NCBI GenBank assembly: GCA_002092835.1 | Contig: LVWL01000020.1 | Span: forward strand, 62,001 to 126,000 | Length of the DNA stretch: 64,000 bases | Direction of reading: 5' to 3' | DNA from: Campylobacter concisus | GTDB lineage: Bacteria > Campylobacterota > Campylobacteria > Campylobacterales > Campylobacteraceae | Part shown: piece after piece, positions 54,624 through 63,584 of the stretch | Position numbering within the stretch: the stretch's first letter is position 1 | How the letters are laid out: the number at the start of each line of letters is the position of its first letter | Program-made: the position numbers and the translations under genes | The notes under the pieces: generated by a model | The model's database searches: none | Told to the model about the DNA's origin: nothing | What the model saw: only the letters and a program-made list of their open reading frames with translations

Positions 54624-55024
54624 TTAAGATTTGTCTATCTTTTGCAGTTCGTCCGCTTTTTTGATCAAATTTTTGTATTCGTCCTCGCTTAAATGCTCCA
54701 GCCATGTTACGTTTTGCCGTCCTTTTCAAAGGTCACTGCGATGTGCTCGCCATCTTTTTGCACTCCGGCTCCGTGCCAGTGCTTGAGGTTAGGCAGGCAG
54801 AGCACTACGTCGCCAGCACTAGCTATTTGCAAGATGCCGTCTGCTGTGCCAGTGTAAATTTTGCCCTTTGTTACGATCAAATTTTGCCCTGCGGGATGTG
54901 TGTACCACGCCGTGCGAACTACGCGCGGAAAATGCACTAACGCTGCTCCTGCGTTTGCATAAGGTGTCGCGCCAAAAAGTAGCGTGACTTTTGGCAGACC
55001 GCCTGCAAAAATTTTATCGCTCAC
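54624..55024 (-). pseudogene. Cupin-domain protein, truncated and frameshifted
   Basis: The main frame (54707-55024) encodes a cupin core: LFGATPYANAGAALVHFPR, RTAWYTHPAGQNLIVTKG with metal-binding His, and CLPNLKHWHGAG. One A is missing in the run at 54712-54715; restoring it adds NVTWLEHLSEDEYKNLIKK to a stop at 54624. At the other end the frame continues upstream as KKITATYDKVSDKIFAGG and hits a stop without a good start codon, so the 5' end is probably lost. Related full-length proteins are annotated as cupin or carboxymuconolactone-type accessory proteins. Function unknown. Confidence 0.65.
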
Positions 55025-55113
55025 CTTGTCGTAGGTGGCAGTTATCTTTTTTAACTAAAATTTAAGCGTTTTAATTTTATTGATCAAGATTTTCAAGCAT
55101 CCTAAAATTTATA

Positions 55114-55530
55114 TTATTTTACTAGCTCAATCTTGATCTGCCCGTTTTTTGCGACCAAGCTCGCGTCGCCCTCGATCATGCCTAAGCGCACGATACCTTC
55201 GTAGTAAGGCTGGTAGCCGCAGTAGATGACAAAGTTATTCCACGGAGCAAAGTACGAGATTTCGCCTTTTTTGCCGTCGCTGCCGCTCGGAGCGCCTCTT
55301 GTATCAAGCGGTTTTGGCAGCTTAGCGACCTTTTCGTGTCCGCCGTAGTCCCATAAATTTAGCGTTAGCGGCAGCTGTGCAGCAAAGCTTCTTGCTGCTG
55401 CCGTATCATCTAGGATAGCCGTCGCTTCGCCGTTAGAGCTCTTTAGGACTATCTTTAAATTTTGCATTTTCTCTCCTGCTGCTAAATTTAACCCAGCAAA
55501 AAGCATAAAGACGGCTAAAATTTTTCTCAT
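55114..55530 (-). CDS. Exported cyclophilin-like protein
   Basis: This intact 138-residue protein has a signal peptide (MRKILAVFMLFAGLNLAAG) and a cyclophilin-like beta-barrel domain with the marks of the PF18050-type family: LPLTLNLWDYGGHEKVAKLP, KKGEISYFAPWNNFVIYCG and the closing VRLGMIEGDAS. Proline isomerase activity has not been shown for these proteins. It is located directly downstream of the alcohol dehydrogenase gene on the same strand (17-base gap), within the 53.7-58.9 kb accessory locus. Confidence 0.72.
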   Translation of the reverse strand: MRKILAVFMLFAGLNLAAGEKMQNLKIVLKSSNGEATAILDDTAAARSFAAQLPLTLNLWDYGGHEKVAKLPKPLDTRGAPSGSDGKKGEISYFAPWNNFVIYCGYQPYYEGIVRLGMIEGDASLVAKNGQIKIELVK

Positions 55531-55547
55531 TTTTACTCGCTTTAAAT

Positions 55548-56695
55548 TTATTTTGCCAGTTCAAGGATTTGGACGATATTTTTCTTTGGATAGAGCTCTT
55601 GCATCGCCCACGCCTTTGCGTTTTCAAAAGCTACATCAGCGATCTCGTTAATAAGCGACTCGCTATCTATCTTTAGCTGCGATAGTCTTGTTGGAGTGCC
55701 TATTTTGTCAAACCACGCTTTTAGCGCCTCTATGCCCTCATCTGCGGTTTTAAGCCCAAAAATTTCCCTCGCAAAACGCTCAAATACGCCTAAATTTCTA
55801 TCCTTATACCACCTCATCCATGCAGGCATCACTACGCTAAGCCCCACTCCGTGCGCGCAGTACGTTACTGCACTCATCGCATGCTCGATCATGTGATTTG
55901 GATACTCAATGCCTGAAGTACCGACCATGGTTATGCCATTTAGCGCCATCGTCGCAGCCCAGGCAAACTCAGCTCTAGCGTCGTAGTCATCAGGGTTTGC
56001 GAGTAAAATTTCGGTCGTACGGATGATGGTTTTGATGTTTGCTTCTACCTGCATTCTGGCGATTAGCGGATAGTTTGTAGCCGTGAAATAGCCCTCGATG
56101 CTGTGCGCGATAACGTCGCTTGCGCTATAAACTAGATAGTCGCGGCTGACGGTGGCTTGTAGCTGCGGGTTTATGACGGACACTTTTGGGAAAAGGCACG
56201 GCGCGCCAGATGAAGCTTTAATTTAGCCGCTTCGTTGGTCACGACGCCGTTTTGATTCATCTCAGAGCCAGTTGCCGCTAGCGTGATGATGTCAAATACC
56301 ATGAGCGACTCGGCCGGATTTTTACCTACGAAAAAGTCCCACACGTCGCCATCGTATTTAGCTCCGGCAGCGACTGCCTTTGCAGAGTCTAGCACCGAGC
56401 CGCCGCCAACAGCTAGCACGCTATCGACGCCAAATTCACGGGCTATTTTGATCGCTTCATTTACTTTGCTTAGCACCGGGTTTGACTTTACGCCGCCAAG
56501 CTCAGTAAATTCGATGCCGTTTGCTTTTAGACTATCGGTAGCTACGCCAAGCAGTCCGCTCTTTCTTACGCGCTCGCTGCCGTATAGCACAAGGGCTTTT
56601 TTAACTCCAAATTCTCTCATGTACTCGCCGATATGAGCCTCTTTGCCTTTACCAAATTCTATTCTTACCGGGTTATAAAATGTAAAATTTTCCAT
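55548..56695 (-). CDS. Iron-containing alcohol dehydrogenase, YqhD-like (frameshifted)
   Basis: Two frames form one NAD(P)H-dependent aldehyde reductase of about 382 residues. The first has GGGSVLDSAKAVAAGA and ITLAATGSEMN; the second has the metal-site motif DVIAHSIEGYF with the ligand Asp and His, and later IEYPNHMIEHAMSA and AHGVGLSVVMP supplying the remaining histidines. Restoring one A in the run at 56217-56219 joins them as SSGAPCLFPKVSVINP. The YqhD group reduces toxic aldehydes, and a YqhC-like AraC regulator lies nearby. The single loss in a homopolymer may be a sequence error, although neighbouring genes show true decay. Confidence 0.82.
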
Positions 56696-56740
56696 TGTTT
56701 TCCTTTTTAAATTTCCCCCGCAATGTGCATGGGCAGCGAT

Positions 56741-57824
56741 TTATTTCAAATTTGCTTTGAAAAATTCCTCAAATTTATCATATGGGATCTTGTTATTTTT
56801 ATTGTCATATAGGTCTGTATGTACGGTGCCAGGGACGATAACTAGCTCTTTATTTTTAGTGCCAAGAGATTTAAAAGCATCCTCGCTAAAGTATCTTGAG
56901 TGCGCCTTTTCGCCGGCTACGATAAGAGTTGGAGTTCTCATCTCGCTTGCGTAGGCAAGGATTGGCATATTTATAAACGAGATAGGGTTTGTAACGATCC
57001 AGCCGCTCTCTCCGCTGTTTGAATTTACAGAGCGTTTGTGATAACCGCGTGGCGTGCGGTAATAGTCTGCATACTGAGCGATAAACTGTGGCGTGCTTGC
57101 GTCTATCTTTTTTGGATCAACATTTACCGCACCCGTATATGTCGGTTTGCCATTTTTAGCATCGAGCCAGCGTTGCTCGGCTAGCTTCTTTTTAGTTTTA
57201 TATCTCTCATAGGCGCCCACGCTATCGTTGTAGTCTTTTGCCATCACTCGCGTCATATCATACATCGTGCTGGTCGCAACCGCCTTTATGCGAGGATCGG
57301 CAAGAGCTGCATTTAGAGCAAAACCACCCCAACCACATATACCTAAAATGCCAATCTTTTCGCGGTCTATATTGCTCTGGGTGCCTAGAAAATCCACCGC
57401 CGCACTAAAATCATCAGTGTTTATCTCTGGGCTTGCTAAATTTCTTGGCTCGCCGCCGCTCTCTCCGGTGTAGTTTGGATAAAAGGCAAGCGTGATAAAG
57501 CCGCGCTCGGCTAAAGTTTGGGCGTAAAGGCCGCTTGATTACTCTTTGACTGCGCCAAAAGGTCCGCTAACTGCGATAGCAGCAGCTTTGCCGTGTAAAT
57601 TTTTAGGCGTGTAAAGATCGCCAGCTATCTCCACACCGTAACGATTTTTAAATTTAACTTTACTTGTGATCTACCTTATCGCTTTTGGCGAAAATTTTAT
57701 CCCACTCACTCACCATCGATACCGCTTCTAGCGGTGATTTTGCTACGTTTGTGCTTGCCATAGCATTGCCTTCTAAAATAAAACTTGACGCTACAAGCGT
57801 CGCCGCAAATTTCTTAAGATTCAC
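56741..57824 (-). pseudogene. Exported alpha/beta hydrolase with nonsense codon and frameshift
   Basis: A GTG start at 57824, five to six bases after AAGGAG, opens a signal peptide (NLKKFAATLVASSFILEG). The frame breaks near 57662; a one-base correction continues as KVKFKNRYGVEIAGDLYTPKN. At 57539-57541 a TAA replaces what should be a Gln codon in VSGPFGAVKE-Q-SSGLYAQTLA. The remaining 218 codons are intact and include the nucleophile region ILGICGWGGFALNAALADPRI, with cysteine rather than serine at the elbow as in dienelactone-hydrolase-like enzymes, and the histidine motif VPGTVHTDLYD. The stop is a substitution, so decay is likely. Confidence 0.78.
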
Positions 57825-58014
57825 CTCTTCTCCTTTAAATTTTTGATATTTTGGCGAGCTTTGGATTTTCCTTGTCCCACATACCGTTTTGTTGGGGTGC
57901 ATTATATCTGTATTTTAAATTTTACGTTAGAACGATTCTGTAAATTTCATACCTAATCCTACAAATTTTCTAAAAAATGTATAATCTTGCAAAATTTGGC
58001 TTAAAGGCGCAAAA

Positions 58015-58898
58015 ATGGCTGATGTAAATTTACTAAAAGAGCAGACAAAAGAGTTTTTATTAGATAGATGTGGCATAAATTGTCTAGAGCAAAGCGGCAT
58101 TAGCTCGCTTGATTTTATCAGCGCAGTTTATGAGCCGTCATTGTGCATAATACTGCAAGGAGCAAAGGCGATCGGCTTTGGCGATGAGATGTATGGATAT
58201 GACGAGCGAACCTACGCGCTAGCATATACTCATATGCCCTTAAATGTAAGCTTAAAGGAGGCTTCAAAAGAGAAGCCCTACATCTCGCTTCGCATTAAAT
58301 TTAGCCTTGATGAGGTCTATGAAGTGCTAAAAGGCGTGGATGTAAAAGAGCAGAGCCTACAAAAAAGCGAAAAAGTCATATTTTTTGGCGAGCTAACGGA
58401 TGAGATATTGGAGCCTGTTTTGAGGTTTGTTTGGCTGCTAGAAAAGCCAAAAGAGAAGGTCAAATTTCTCTCAGACCTTGCTAAAAAAAAGAGATACTTT
58501 ACACGCTCGTAACAAACGATAAAAGCGGCTATTTTTTAAGTAAATTTGCAATGCAAGGCAGCGTCTCAAATAAAATTTCAAAAGCCGCGGCAAAGATAAA
58601 AAACGAGTTTTCGCAAAAGCTAAGCGTGAAAGATGTCGCTAGAGAGTGCGATATGAGCGAGTCTTCGCTATATCATAACTTCAAAATCGTAACCTCGCTA
58701 AGCCCTATAGCTTTTCAAAAAAAGATCCGCCTAGAAGAGGCAAAAAATCTGCTCGCGACCAAAAAGATCGGAGTTGCGCAGGCAGCTTTTGATGTAGGAT
58801 ATGAGAGCGCGTCGCAGTTTAGCCGCGAGTACGCAAGGATGTTTGGCATGCCGCCTAAAGTTCATAGCGAGATTTTACGCTCTGGCGTGGCGTCGTAA
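58015..58898 (+). CDS. AraC-family regulator, YqhC-like (frameshifted)
   Basis: The first frame encodes an AraC_N ligand-binding domain (YEPSLCIILQGAKAIGFGD, PYISLRIKFSLDEVYE). The second encodes the double helix-turn-helix: KLSVKDVARECDMSESSLYHNFK and IGVAQAAFDVGYESASQFSREYARMFG. They join as LAKKKEILYTLVTNDKSGYF if the A8 run at 58483-58490 is A9, giving 294 residues. It is divergent from the exported hydrolase and 1.3 kb from the YqhD-like dehydrogenase. In E. coli YqhC activates yqhD in response to aldehydes, so a similar role is inferred. Confidence 0.82.
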
Positions 58899-59001
58899 AT
58901 TTATTTTAGTGCTCTTAAATTTCACAAAAACTAGCAAATCTATCCATGCACCAAATTTAGGCAAATTTTAGTAAAATCCTTAAAAAATTTAAAGGCAAAA
59001 T

Positions 59002-59616
59002 ATGTTTAATGGCTTAATCAGGGAGCTTGCCGAGGTCATTAGCTACTCGCAAAATGTTTTACGGCTAAAGGCTAAATTTCGCCCAAATTTAGGCGACAGC
59101 ATCGCAGTAAATGGCGCTTGCCTAAGCGTCACCAAACTATATGATGATGGCTTTAGCGTGGAGCTAAGCGCAGAAAGCAGGGCAAATGTCGCGGTTGAAA
59201 ATTTAAGTGGCAAGGTGCATATCGAGCCTGCGATGAAGCTTGGTAAGCGTGTGGATGGGCATTTGATGCAGGGACACATCGACTTTATCGGCGTGATCTC
59301 AGCTATAAAAAAGCATGAAAATGGAGTTGATTTTTACATCGACCTGCCAAAGGAGGCGATGGCTCTTATGGCAAACAAGGGCTCGGTGGGCGTCGAGGGC
59401 GTGAGTCTAACGATAAATGAAATTTTGCCAAAGGGTATAAGGCTAACAATCATACCAATCACATTTAAAGATAGTCTTTTTAGTACTTTTAAGGTCGGCA
59501 GGCGCGTAAATATCGAAAGTGATCTTTTGGCTAGATACGTAGCTAGGCAGCTTTTTTGCAAGCAAGATAGCACCCTTAGCTGGGACGATGTCGAGCGAAT
59601 TTCTAGTCTTTACTAG
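59002..59616 (+). CDS. ribE: Riboflavin synthase alpha subunit
   Basis: This 204-residue enzyme dismutates two molecules of 6,7-dimethyl-8-ribityllumazine into riboflavin. It starts MFNGLI and contains two similar beta-barrel halves, each with the lumazine-binding pattern: NGACLSVTKL and GHLMQGHIDFIG in the first half and the start of the second, then VSLTINEI with NIESDLLARY at the end. Length is typical. The gene is followed nine bases later by pgeF, probably one operon. A 35-base scrap of its 5' coding region is repeated at 54583. Confidence 0.92.
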   Translation: MFNGLIRELAEVISYSQNVLRLKAKFRPNLGDSIAVNGACLSVTKLYDDGFSVELSAESRANVAVENLSGKVHIEPAMKLGKRVDGHLMQGHIDFIGVISAIKKHENGVDFYIDLPKEAMALMANKGSVGVEGVSLTINEILPKGIRLTIIPITFKDSLFSTFKVGRRVNIESDLLARYVARQLFCKQDSTLSWDDVERISSLY

Positions 59617-59625
59617 GTGGATAAA

Positions 59626-60357
59626 ATGCGTGAAAATTTAGAGATCGTCTTTGATAAAAATGGCGTATTAGCCGGCTTTACAAATAGATTTGGCGGTGTG
59701 AGTGAGGGAGCTTTTGAGAGCTTAAATTTAGCAGATCATGTTGGCGATGATCCGCTAAAGGTCGCACAAAATCGTGAAATTTTAGCAACGGCGCTTGGTA
59801 TTATGCCTGTTAATTTAAAATTTATGAACCAAATCCACTCAAATAAAGTGGAAATTTTGCAAGATTTTAACAATACCCTACCTCCGTGTGATGGTGTGAT
59901 AACATCATTAAAAGGCGTGGCGCTTTGTGTCTTAGTCGCTGACTGTGCACCTGTTTTGATAATAGATGAACATCTTGGTGTAGTCGCAGCTGTGCATGCG
60001 GGACGCGCAGGTGTTACTAGTAAAATTTGCACAAATGCGGTAAGACTAATGACGAGTGAGTTTGGTTGCTGCACTAGTAATTTACGCGTATTTATAGGCG
60101 CAAATATCAAAGTGCAAAACTACGAAGTAGGCAAGCTAGATCTTGGTGAATTTAACCGATACAAAAAAGATGGGAAATTTGATATAAACGCAGCTTTATT
60201 AGACGAATTTGCTAAGCTTGGAGTAGAGCAAATATCGCTAGATCCTCGTTGTACTTTTGAGAGAGATGAATTATTCTCATACCGCAAACAGAGTAGGACT
60301 GGGCGTTTTTGCGGATTTGTGATGAATAGAGCTACATCAATAAATACTAAAAAATAA
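59626..60357 (+). CDS. pgeF: Peptidoglycan editing factor PgeF (YfiH/laccase-domain family)
   Basis: A 243-residue cytoplasmic protein of the YfiH family, which hydrolyses mis-incorporated residues from cell-wall precursors in E. coli. Zinc-site motifs are FMNQIHSNKV, LVADCAPVLI and VVAAVHAGRAGV (usual form HAGWRG), plus the C-terminal DPRCTFERDELFSYRK. A GTG at 59617 is an alternative start, but AGGTGG six bases before the ATG at 59626 favours the latter. The same family was formerly called multicopper or polyphenol oxidase, which should be avoided. Confidence 0.87.
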   Translation: MRENLEIVFDKNGVLAGFTNRFGGVSEGAFESLNLADHVGDDPLKVAQNREILATALGIMPVNLKFMNQIHSNKVEILQDFNNTLPPCDGVITSLKGVALCVLVADCAPVLIIDEHLGVVAAVHAGRAGVTSKICTNAVRLMTSEFGCCTSNLRVFIGANIKVQNYEVGKLDLGEFNRYKKDGKFDINAALLDEFAKLGVEQISLDPRCTFERDELFSYRKQSRTGRFCGFVMNRATSINTKK

Positions 60358-60513
60358 AAGTAAATTTTTAGCTTCATTGCTTGCCTGTTAAAATTTGCCT
60401 GTTAAATTGTATTGAACGTTTTGATATTTAATTTGATCTAAAAAAATGGCTAAATATAATAATTTTTAGCTACAATCTGATATCAAATCTCAAAAAGAAC
60501 AACAAGGAAAATC

Positions 60514-61293
60514 ATGCAAATAGGTAAAATTTTGACTGCCATTATGTTAACAGGAGCCTTTTATATGGCGCAAGCACACATGTTTTGGGTAGATGGAGCT
60601 AATGATGAAAAGCTAGGAAAATTTATCGCAAACATGGGTTATAGCGACGATTTTCCAAAGCTAGAGCCTATTATGGCCGAACGCGTCCATCTTTTTGCGC
60701 CAATTACTGTAATAAGTAAAGATGGTAGCAAAAAGAAGCTTACACAAAGTGGTGAGAACTACCGCTATGAGGGCGAAAGATTAGACAAAGGCACATATAT
60801 CTTACTAGCACAGCAAAATCCTATGTATTCGCTTAAAAAACGTAGTGATGGCAAGTGGCTAATAGACAAAACTAAGCTTGATCTAAAGGATCTAAGCGAT
60901 ATACAGATTTGCCGGCTGATGACGATAACATCTAAAAGAGTCTTAAATTTAGGTGAAACAAACGACTTCGTAACTAAACCTATTGGAGTTAAAATCGAGA
61001 TCGCACCGCTACAAAACCCAGCGGATTTTAGAGTGGATAAGCCTTTTAAATTGCAGGTTTTTGCTGATGGAAAGCCGCTAGAGCGAGCCAAACTAACTGG
61101 TACTTTTGCTGGATTTTAGACCATAAGCACGCGTTTTATGGTGTGACTGATGAGCAAGGCATCACTGAAGTGTTAGCTCTAAGACCAGGATTTTGGGTAT
61201 TTGAGGTGATTTATGAAAGACCTTATCCAGATGCTGCGAAGTGCGATAAAGAGACATTAAAAACGACGCTTAGTTTTGAGATAAAAGAATAAA
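60514..61293 (+). CDS. DUF4198 periplasmic protein (frameshifted)
   Basis: A signal peptide (MQIGKILTAIMLTGAFYMAQA) is followed by HMFWVDGAN, the histidine-containing N terminus typical of DUF4198 proteins once the signal is removed. The first frame ends at a TAG near 61118; restoring one T in the run at 61114-61117 continues it as FLDHKHAFYGVTDEQGITEVL and ends TLSFEIKE at 61293, about 259 residues. DUF4198 proteins often accompany metal-uptake systems and may bind nickel or cobalt; no transporter is adjacent here. The indel is likely a sequence error. Confidence 0.78.
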
Positions 61294-61302
61294 AGTTTGA
61301 TA

Positions 61303-61336
61303 TAAATTTGAGTCCGAATTTATTATAAATTTTTTA
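61303..61336 (+). terminator. Possible terminator after the DUF4198 gene
   Basis: ATAAATT-N8-AATTTAT stem (61303-61324) followed within a few bases by ATTTTTTA. The stem is all A/T, so it is weak. Confidence 0.4.
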
Positions 61337-61370
61337 TAATCGCTTTGTAATTTTGAAAAGTAGAGAAAGA

Positions 61371-61586
61371 ATGCCTTACGAAAACTTTAAATCAAAAAAT
61401 CCTCTTGTGCTAAAAATCACTACAAATGCAAGAAAATTTGGCGTAGAAACGATTCAAAATGAGGAGTTTGTAAGCATTCTTTTAAATGTTAAGAAGCTTG
61501 AAATTTCATCCGAACAAAGGCAAGCATTGGCAGAAATTTTTGCTAAGTTAATAAAAATTGAAGAAGACTCACAATTAAGTAAATAA
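61371..61586 (+). CDS. Small conserved-looking protein of unknown function
   Basis: A 71-residue charged, mostly helical protein (MPYENFKSKNPLVLKI...) without cysteine pairs or membrane helices. A TTG at 61353 would extend it by six residues, but the ATG at 61371 behind an AGAGAAAG purine tract is the more natural start. It is separated from rpsB by about 145 bases containing the rpsB promoter. I recognise no family. Confidence 0.5.
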   Translation: MPYENFKSKNPLVLKITTNARKFGVETIQNEEFVSILLNVKKLEISSEQRQALAEIFAKLIKIEEDSQLSK

Positions 61587-61613
61587 ACTTTAGTTTAAAT
61601 TCATATTACTTTA

Positions 61614-61619
61614 AGTATA
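61614..61619 (+). promoter_or_regulatory. -10 box of rpsB-tsf
   Basis: TATAAT in AAGTATAATCCCC, about 113 bases before the rpsB ATG. The resulting leader of about 105 bases contains an imperfect hairpin (GACAATC...GGTTGTG region near 61642) and AGGCAAAATGCCT just before the Shine-Dalgarno AAGGAG, which may take part in ribosomal-protein autoregulation. Confidence 0.55.
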
Positions 61620-61731
61620 ATCCCCCTTTATTTCACACACGACAATCCTAAATTTGGTTGTGCAAAAGCATTAATGGTCGTGGAGGATAAAACTAAATTC
61701 AAGGCAAAATGCCTAAAACAAGGAGAAACTC

Positions 61732-62520
61732 ATGGTAACTATGAGAGATTTATTAGAGTGTGGCGTACATTTTGGTCACCAAACACGCCGCTGGAACCCA
61801 AAGATGAAAAAATTTATCTTTGGCGAGAGAAAAGGTATCTATATTATAGATCTACAAAAGACTATCCGCTACTTCCGCTACACTTACAACATCGTTCGTG
61901 ACGCAGCTGCTGAAGGTAAGTCAGTGCTATTTGTTGGTACTAAAAAACAAGCTATCGACGCTATCAAAGAGTACGCTGAAAAATGTGGAATGCCTTATGT
62001 AAATCACCGCTGGTTAGGTGGTATGATGACAAACTTTGGTACTATCCGTCAGTCTATCCGCAAACTAGAAGTTATCGAAACTATGGAAGAAGATGGTTCG
62101 ATAAATTTACTAACTAAAAAAGAGGCTTTGATGCTTCGCCGCAAAAAAGAGAAGCTTATCGCAACTCTTGGCGGTATCCGCAATATGAAAAGTCTACCTG
62201 ATATGATATTTGTCGTTGATACAGTTAAAGAAAAGATCGCTGTTCAAGAGGCTAACCGTTTAAAAATCCCAGTTGTAGCACCGATCGATACAAACTGCGA
62301 TCCTGATGTTATTGACTATCCGATCCCAGGAAATGACGATGCTATCCGCTCTGTTCAGCTTTTCTGCCAAGAGATGGCTGAGGCGATCAACGAAGGTAAA
62401 TCACTTCTTGAACAAGATGGTGGTGAGCAAGTTGCTGGCGAAGAAGTAAGCCAAGATGAGAAAGACGCAGTTGTAGCTGAGGCTATGAGTGAAGAAGACT
62501 TTGGCGAGGACGAAGAATAA
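61732..62520 (+). CDS. rpsB: 30S ribosomal protein S2
   Basis: The 262-residue S2 protein of the small ribosomal subunit, needed for S1 binding. Family signatures are present: [21 protein letters not shown] at the N terminus, [46 protein letters not shown] and [13 protein letters not shown]. The C-terminal tail is long and acidic (to [10 protein letters not shown]), as in other Campylobacter S2 proteins. The start has AAGGAG. Its stop codon overlaps the tsf start as TAATG, so the pair is translationally coupled. Confidence 0.97.
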   Translation: MVTMRDLLECGVHFGHQTRRWNPKMKKFIFGERKGIYIIDLQKTIRYFRYTYNIVRDAAAEGKSVLFVGTKKQAIDAIKEYAEKCGMPYVNHRWLGGMMTNFGTIRQSIRKLEVIETMEEDGSINLLTKKEALMLRRKKEKLIATLGGIRNMKSLPDMIFVVDTVKEKIAVQEANRLKIPVVAPIDTNCDPDVIDYPIPGNDDAIRSVQLFCQEMAEAINEGKSLLEQDGGEQVAGEEVSQDEKDAVVAEAMSEEDFGEDEE

Positions 62521-63584
62521 TGGAAATAACTGCACAAATGGTAAAAGAGCTCCGCGAATCAACCGGAGCTGGCATGATGGACTGCAAAAAGGCACTTGGC
62601 GAAGCAAATGGCGATATGGAAAAAGCCGTTGATATCCTTCGTGAAAAGGGTCTTGGTCAAGCTGCTAAAAAGGCTGACCGCCTTGCAAGCGAGGGCTTAG
62701 TAAGTGTTGAAGTTTGCTCAAAATGCAAAAAAGCAACTATTAGCGAGATCAACTCTGAAACTGACTTCGTTGCAAGAAATCCACAGTTTCAAACACTTGC
62801 AAAAGATGCAACAGCTCACATCCAATCAAGCGGCATAAAAACAGTTGAAGAGCTAAATGCGAGTACTTTAAATGGTGTTAAATTTGAAGATTACTTCAAA
62901 ACTCAGATTGCAACTATCGGCGAAAACCTTGTAGTTCGCCGATTTGAGACTATTAGTGCTGATGATAAAGGTGTGGTAAATGGCTATGTTCACTCAAATG
63001 GTCGTGTTGGTGTGCTTATAGGTGCGGCTTGCGAAAGCATAGAAGTTGCAAATAAAGCAGCTGATTTTATAAGAAATTTATGTATGCATGCAGCTGCTAT
63101 GAAGCCAAGCGTTATAAGCTATAAAGACCTTGATAAAGAGTTTGTTGAGAAAGAATTTATCGCACTTCGCGCTGAACTTGAAAAAGACAATGAAGAGCTA
63201 AAACGCCTAGGCAAGCCACTTCATCACATTCCTGAGTATGCTAGTCGCTGCCAAATAGGCGAGGCAGAGCTTGCAAAAGCTACAAAAGCGATCGAAGAAG
63301 AGCTAAAAGCTGAGGGCAAACCTGAGAAAATTTGGGACAAGATTATCCCTGGCAAGATCGAGAGATTTTATGCTGACAACACAGTGCTTGACCAACGCCT
63401 TACACTTTTAGGTCAGTTTTATGTAATGGACGATAAAAAGACTATCGAACAAGTTATCGAAGAGAAGAGCAAAGAGCTTGGCGGCAAGATCGAGATCGTA
63501 AAATACGTTCGTTTCGAGCTTGGTGAAGGCTTAGAGAAAAAAGTAGATGACTTTGCTGCAGAAGTTGCTGCTCAAATAGGCTAA
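62520..63584 (+). CDS. tsf: Translation elongation factor Ts
   Basis: The 354-residue nucleotide-exchange factor of EF-Tu. The N-terminal UBA-like domain reads MVKELRESTGAGMMDCKKAL followed by the AVDILREKGLGQAAKKADR helix, and the core dimerisation region begins ETDFVARNPQFQTLAKD. Length agrees with epsilonproteobacterial EF-Ts, which has a longer C-terminal region than the E. coli protein (283). It overlaps rpsB by one base at the start and the next ABC ATPase gene by one base at the end. Confidence 0.97.
   Translation: MEITAQMVKELRESTGAGMMDCKKALGEANGDMEKAVDILREKGLGQAAKKADRLASEGLVSVEVCSKCKKATISEINSETDFVARNPQFQTLAKDATAHIQSSGIKTVEELNASTLNGVKFEDYFKTQIATIGENLVVRRFETISADDKGVVNGYVHSNGRVGVLIGAACESIEVANKAADFIRNLCMHAAAMKPSVISYKDLDKEFVEKEFIALRAELEKDNEELKRLGKPLHHIPEYASRCQIGEAELAKATKAIEEELKAEGKPEKIWDKIIPGKIERFYADNTVLDQRLTLLGQFYVMDDKKTIEQVIEEKSKELGGKIEIVKYVRFELGEGLEKKVDDFAAEVAAQIG

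Noticed and set aside
60385-60425. Short tandem GCCTGTTAAAATT/GCCTGTTAAATT before the DUF4198 gene
   Set aside because: Only two imperfect units of about 13 bases in AT-rich DNA; not enough for a repeat or operator call.
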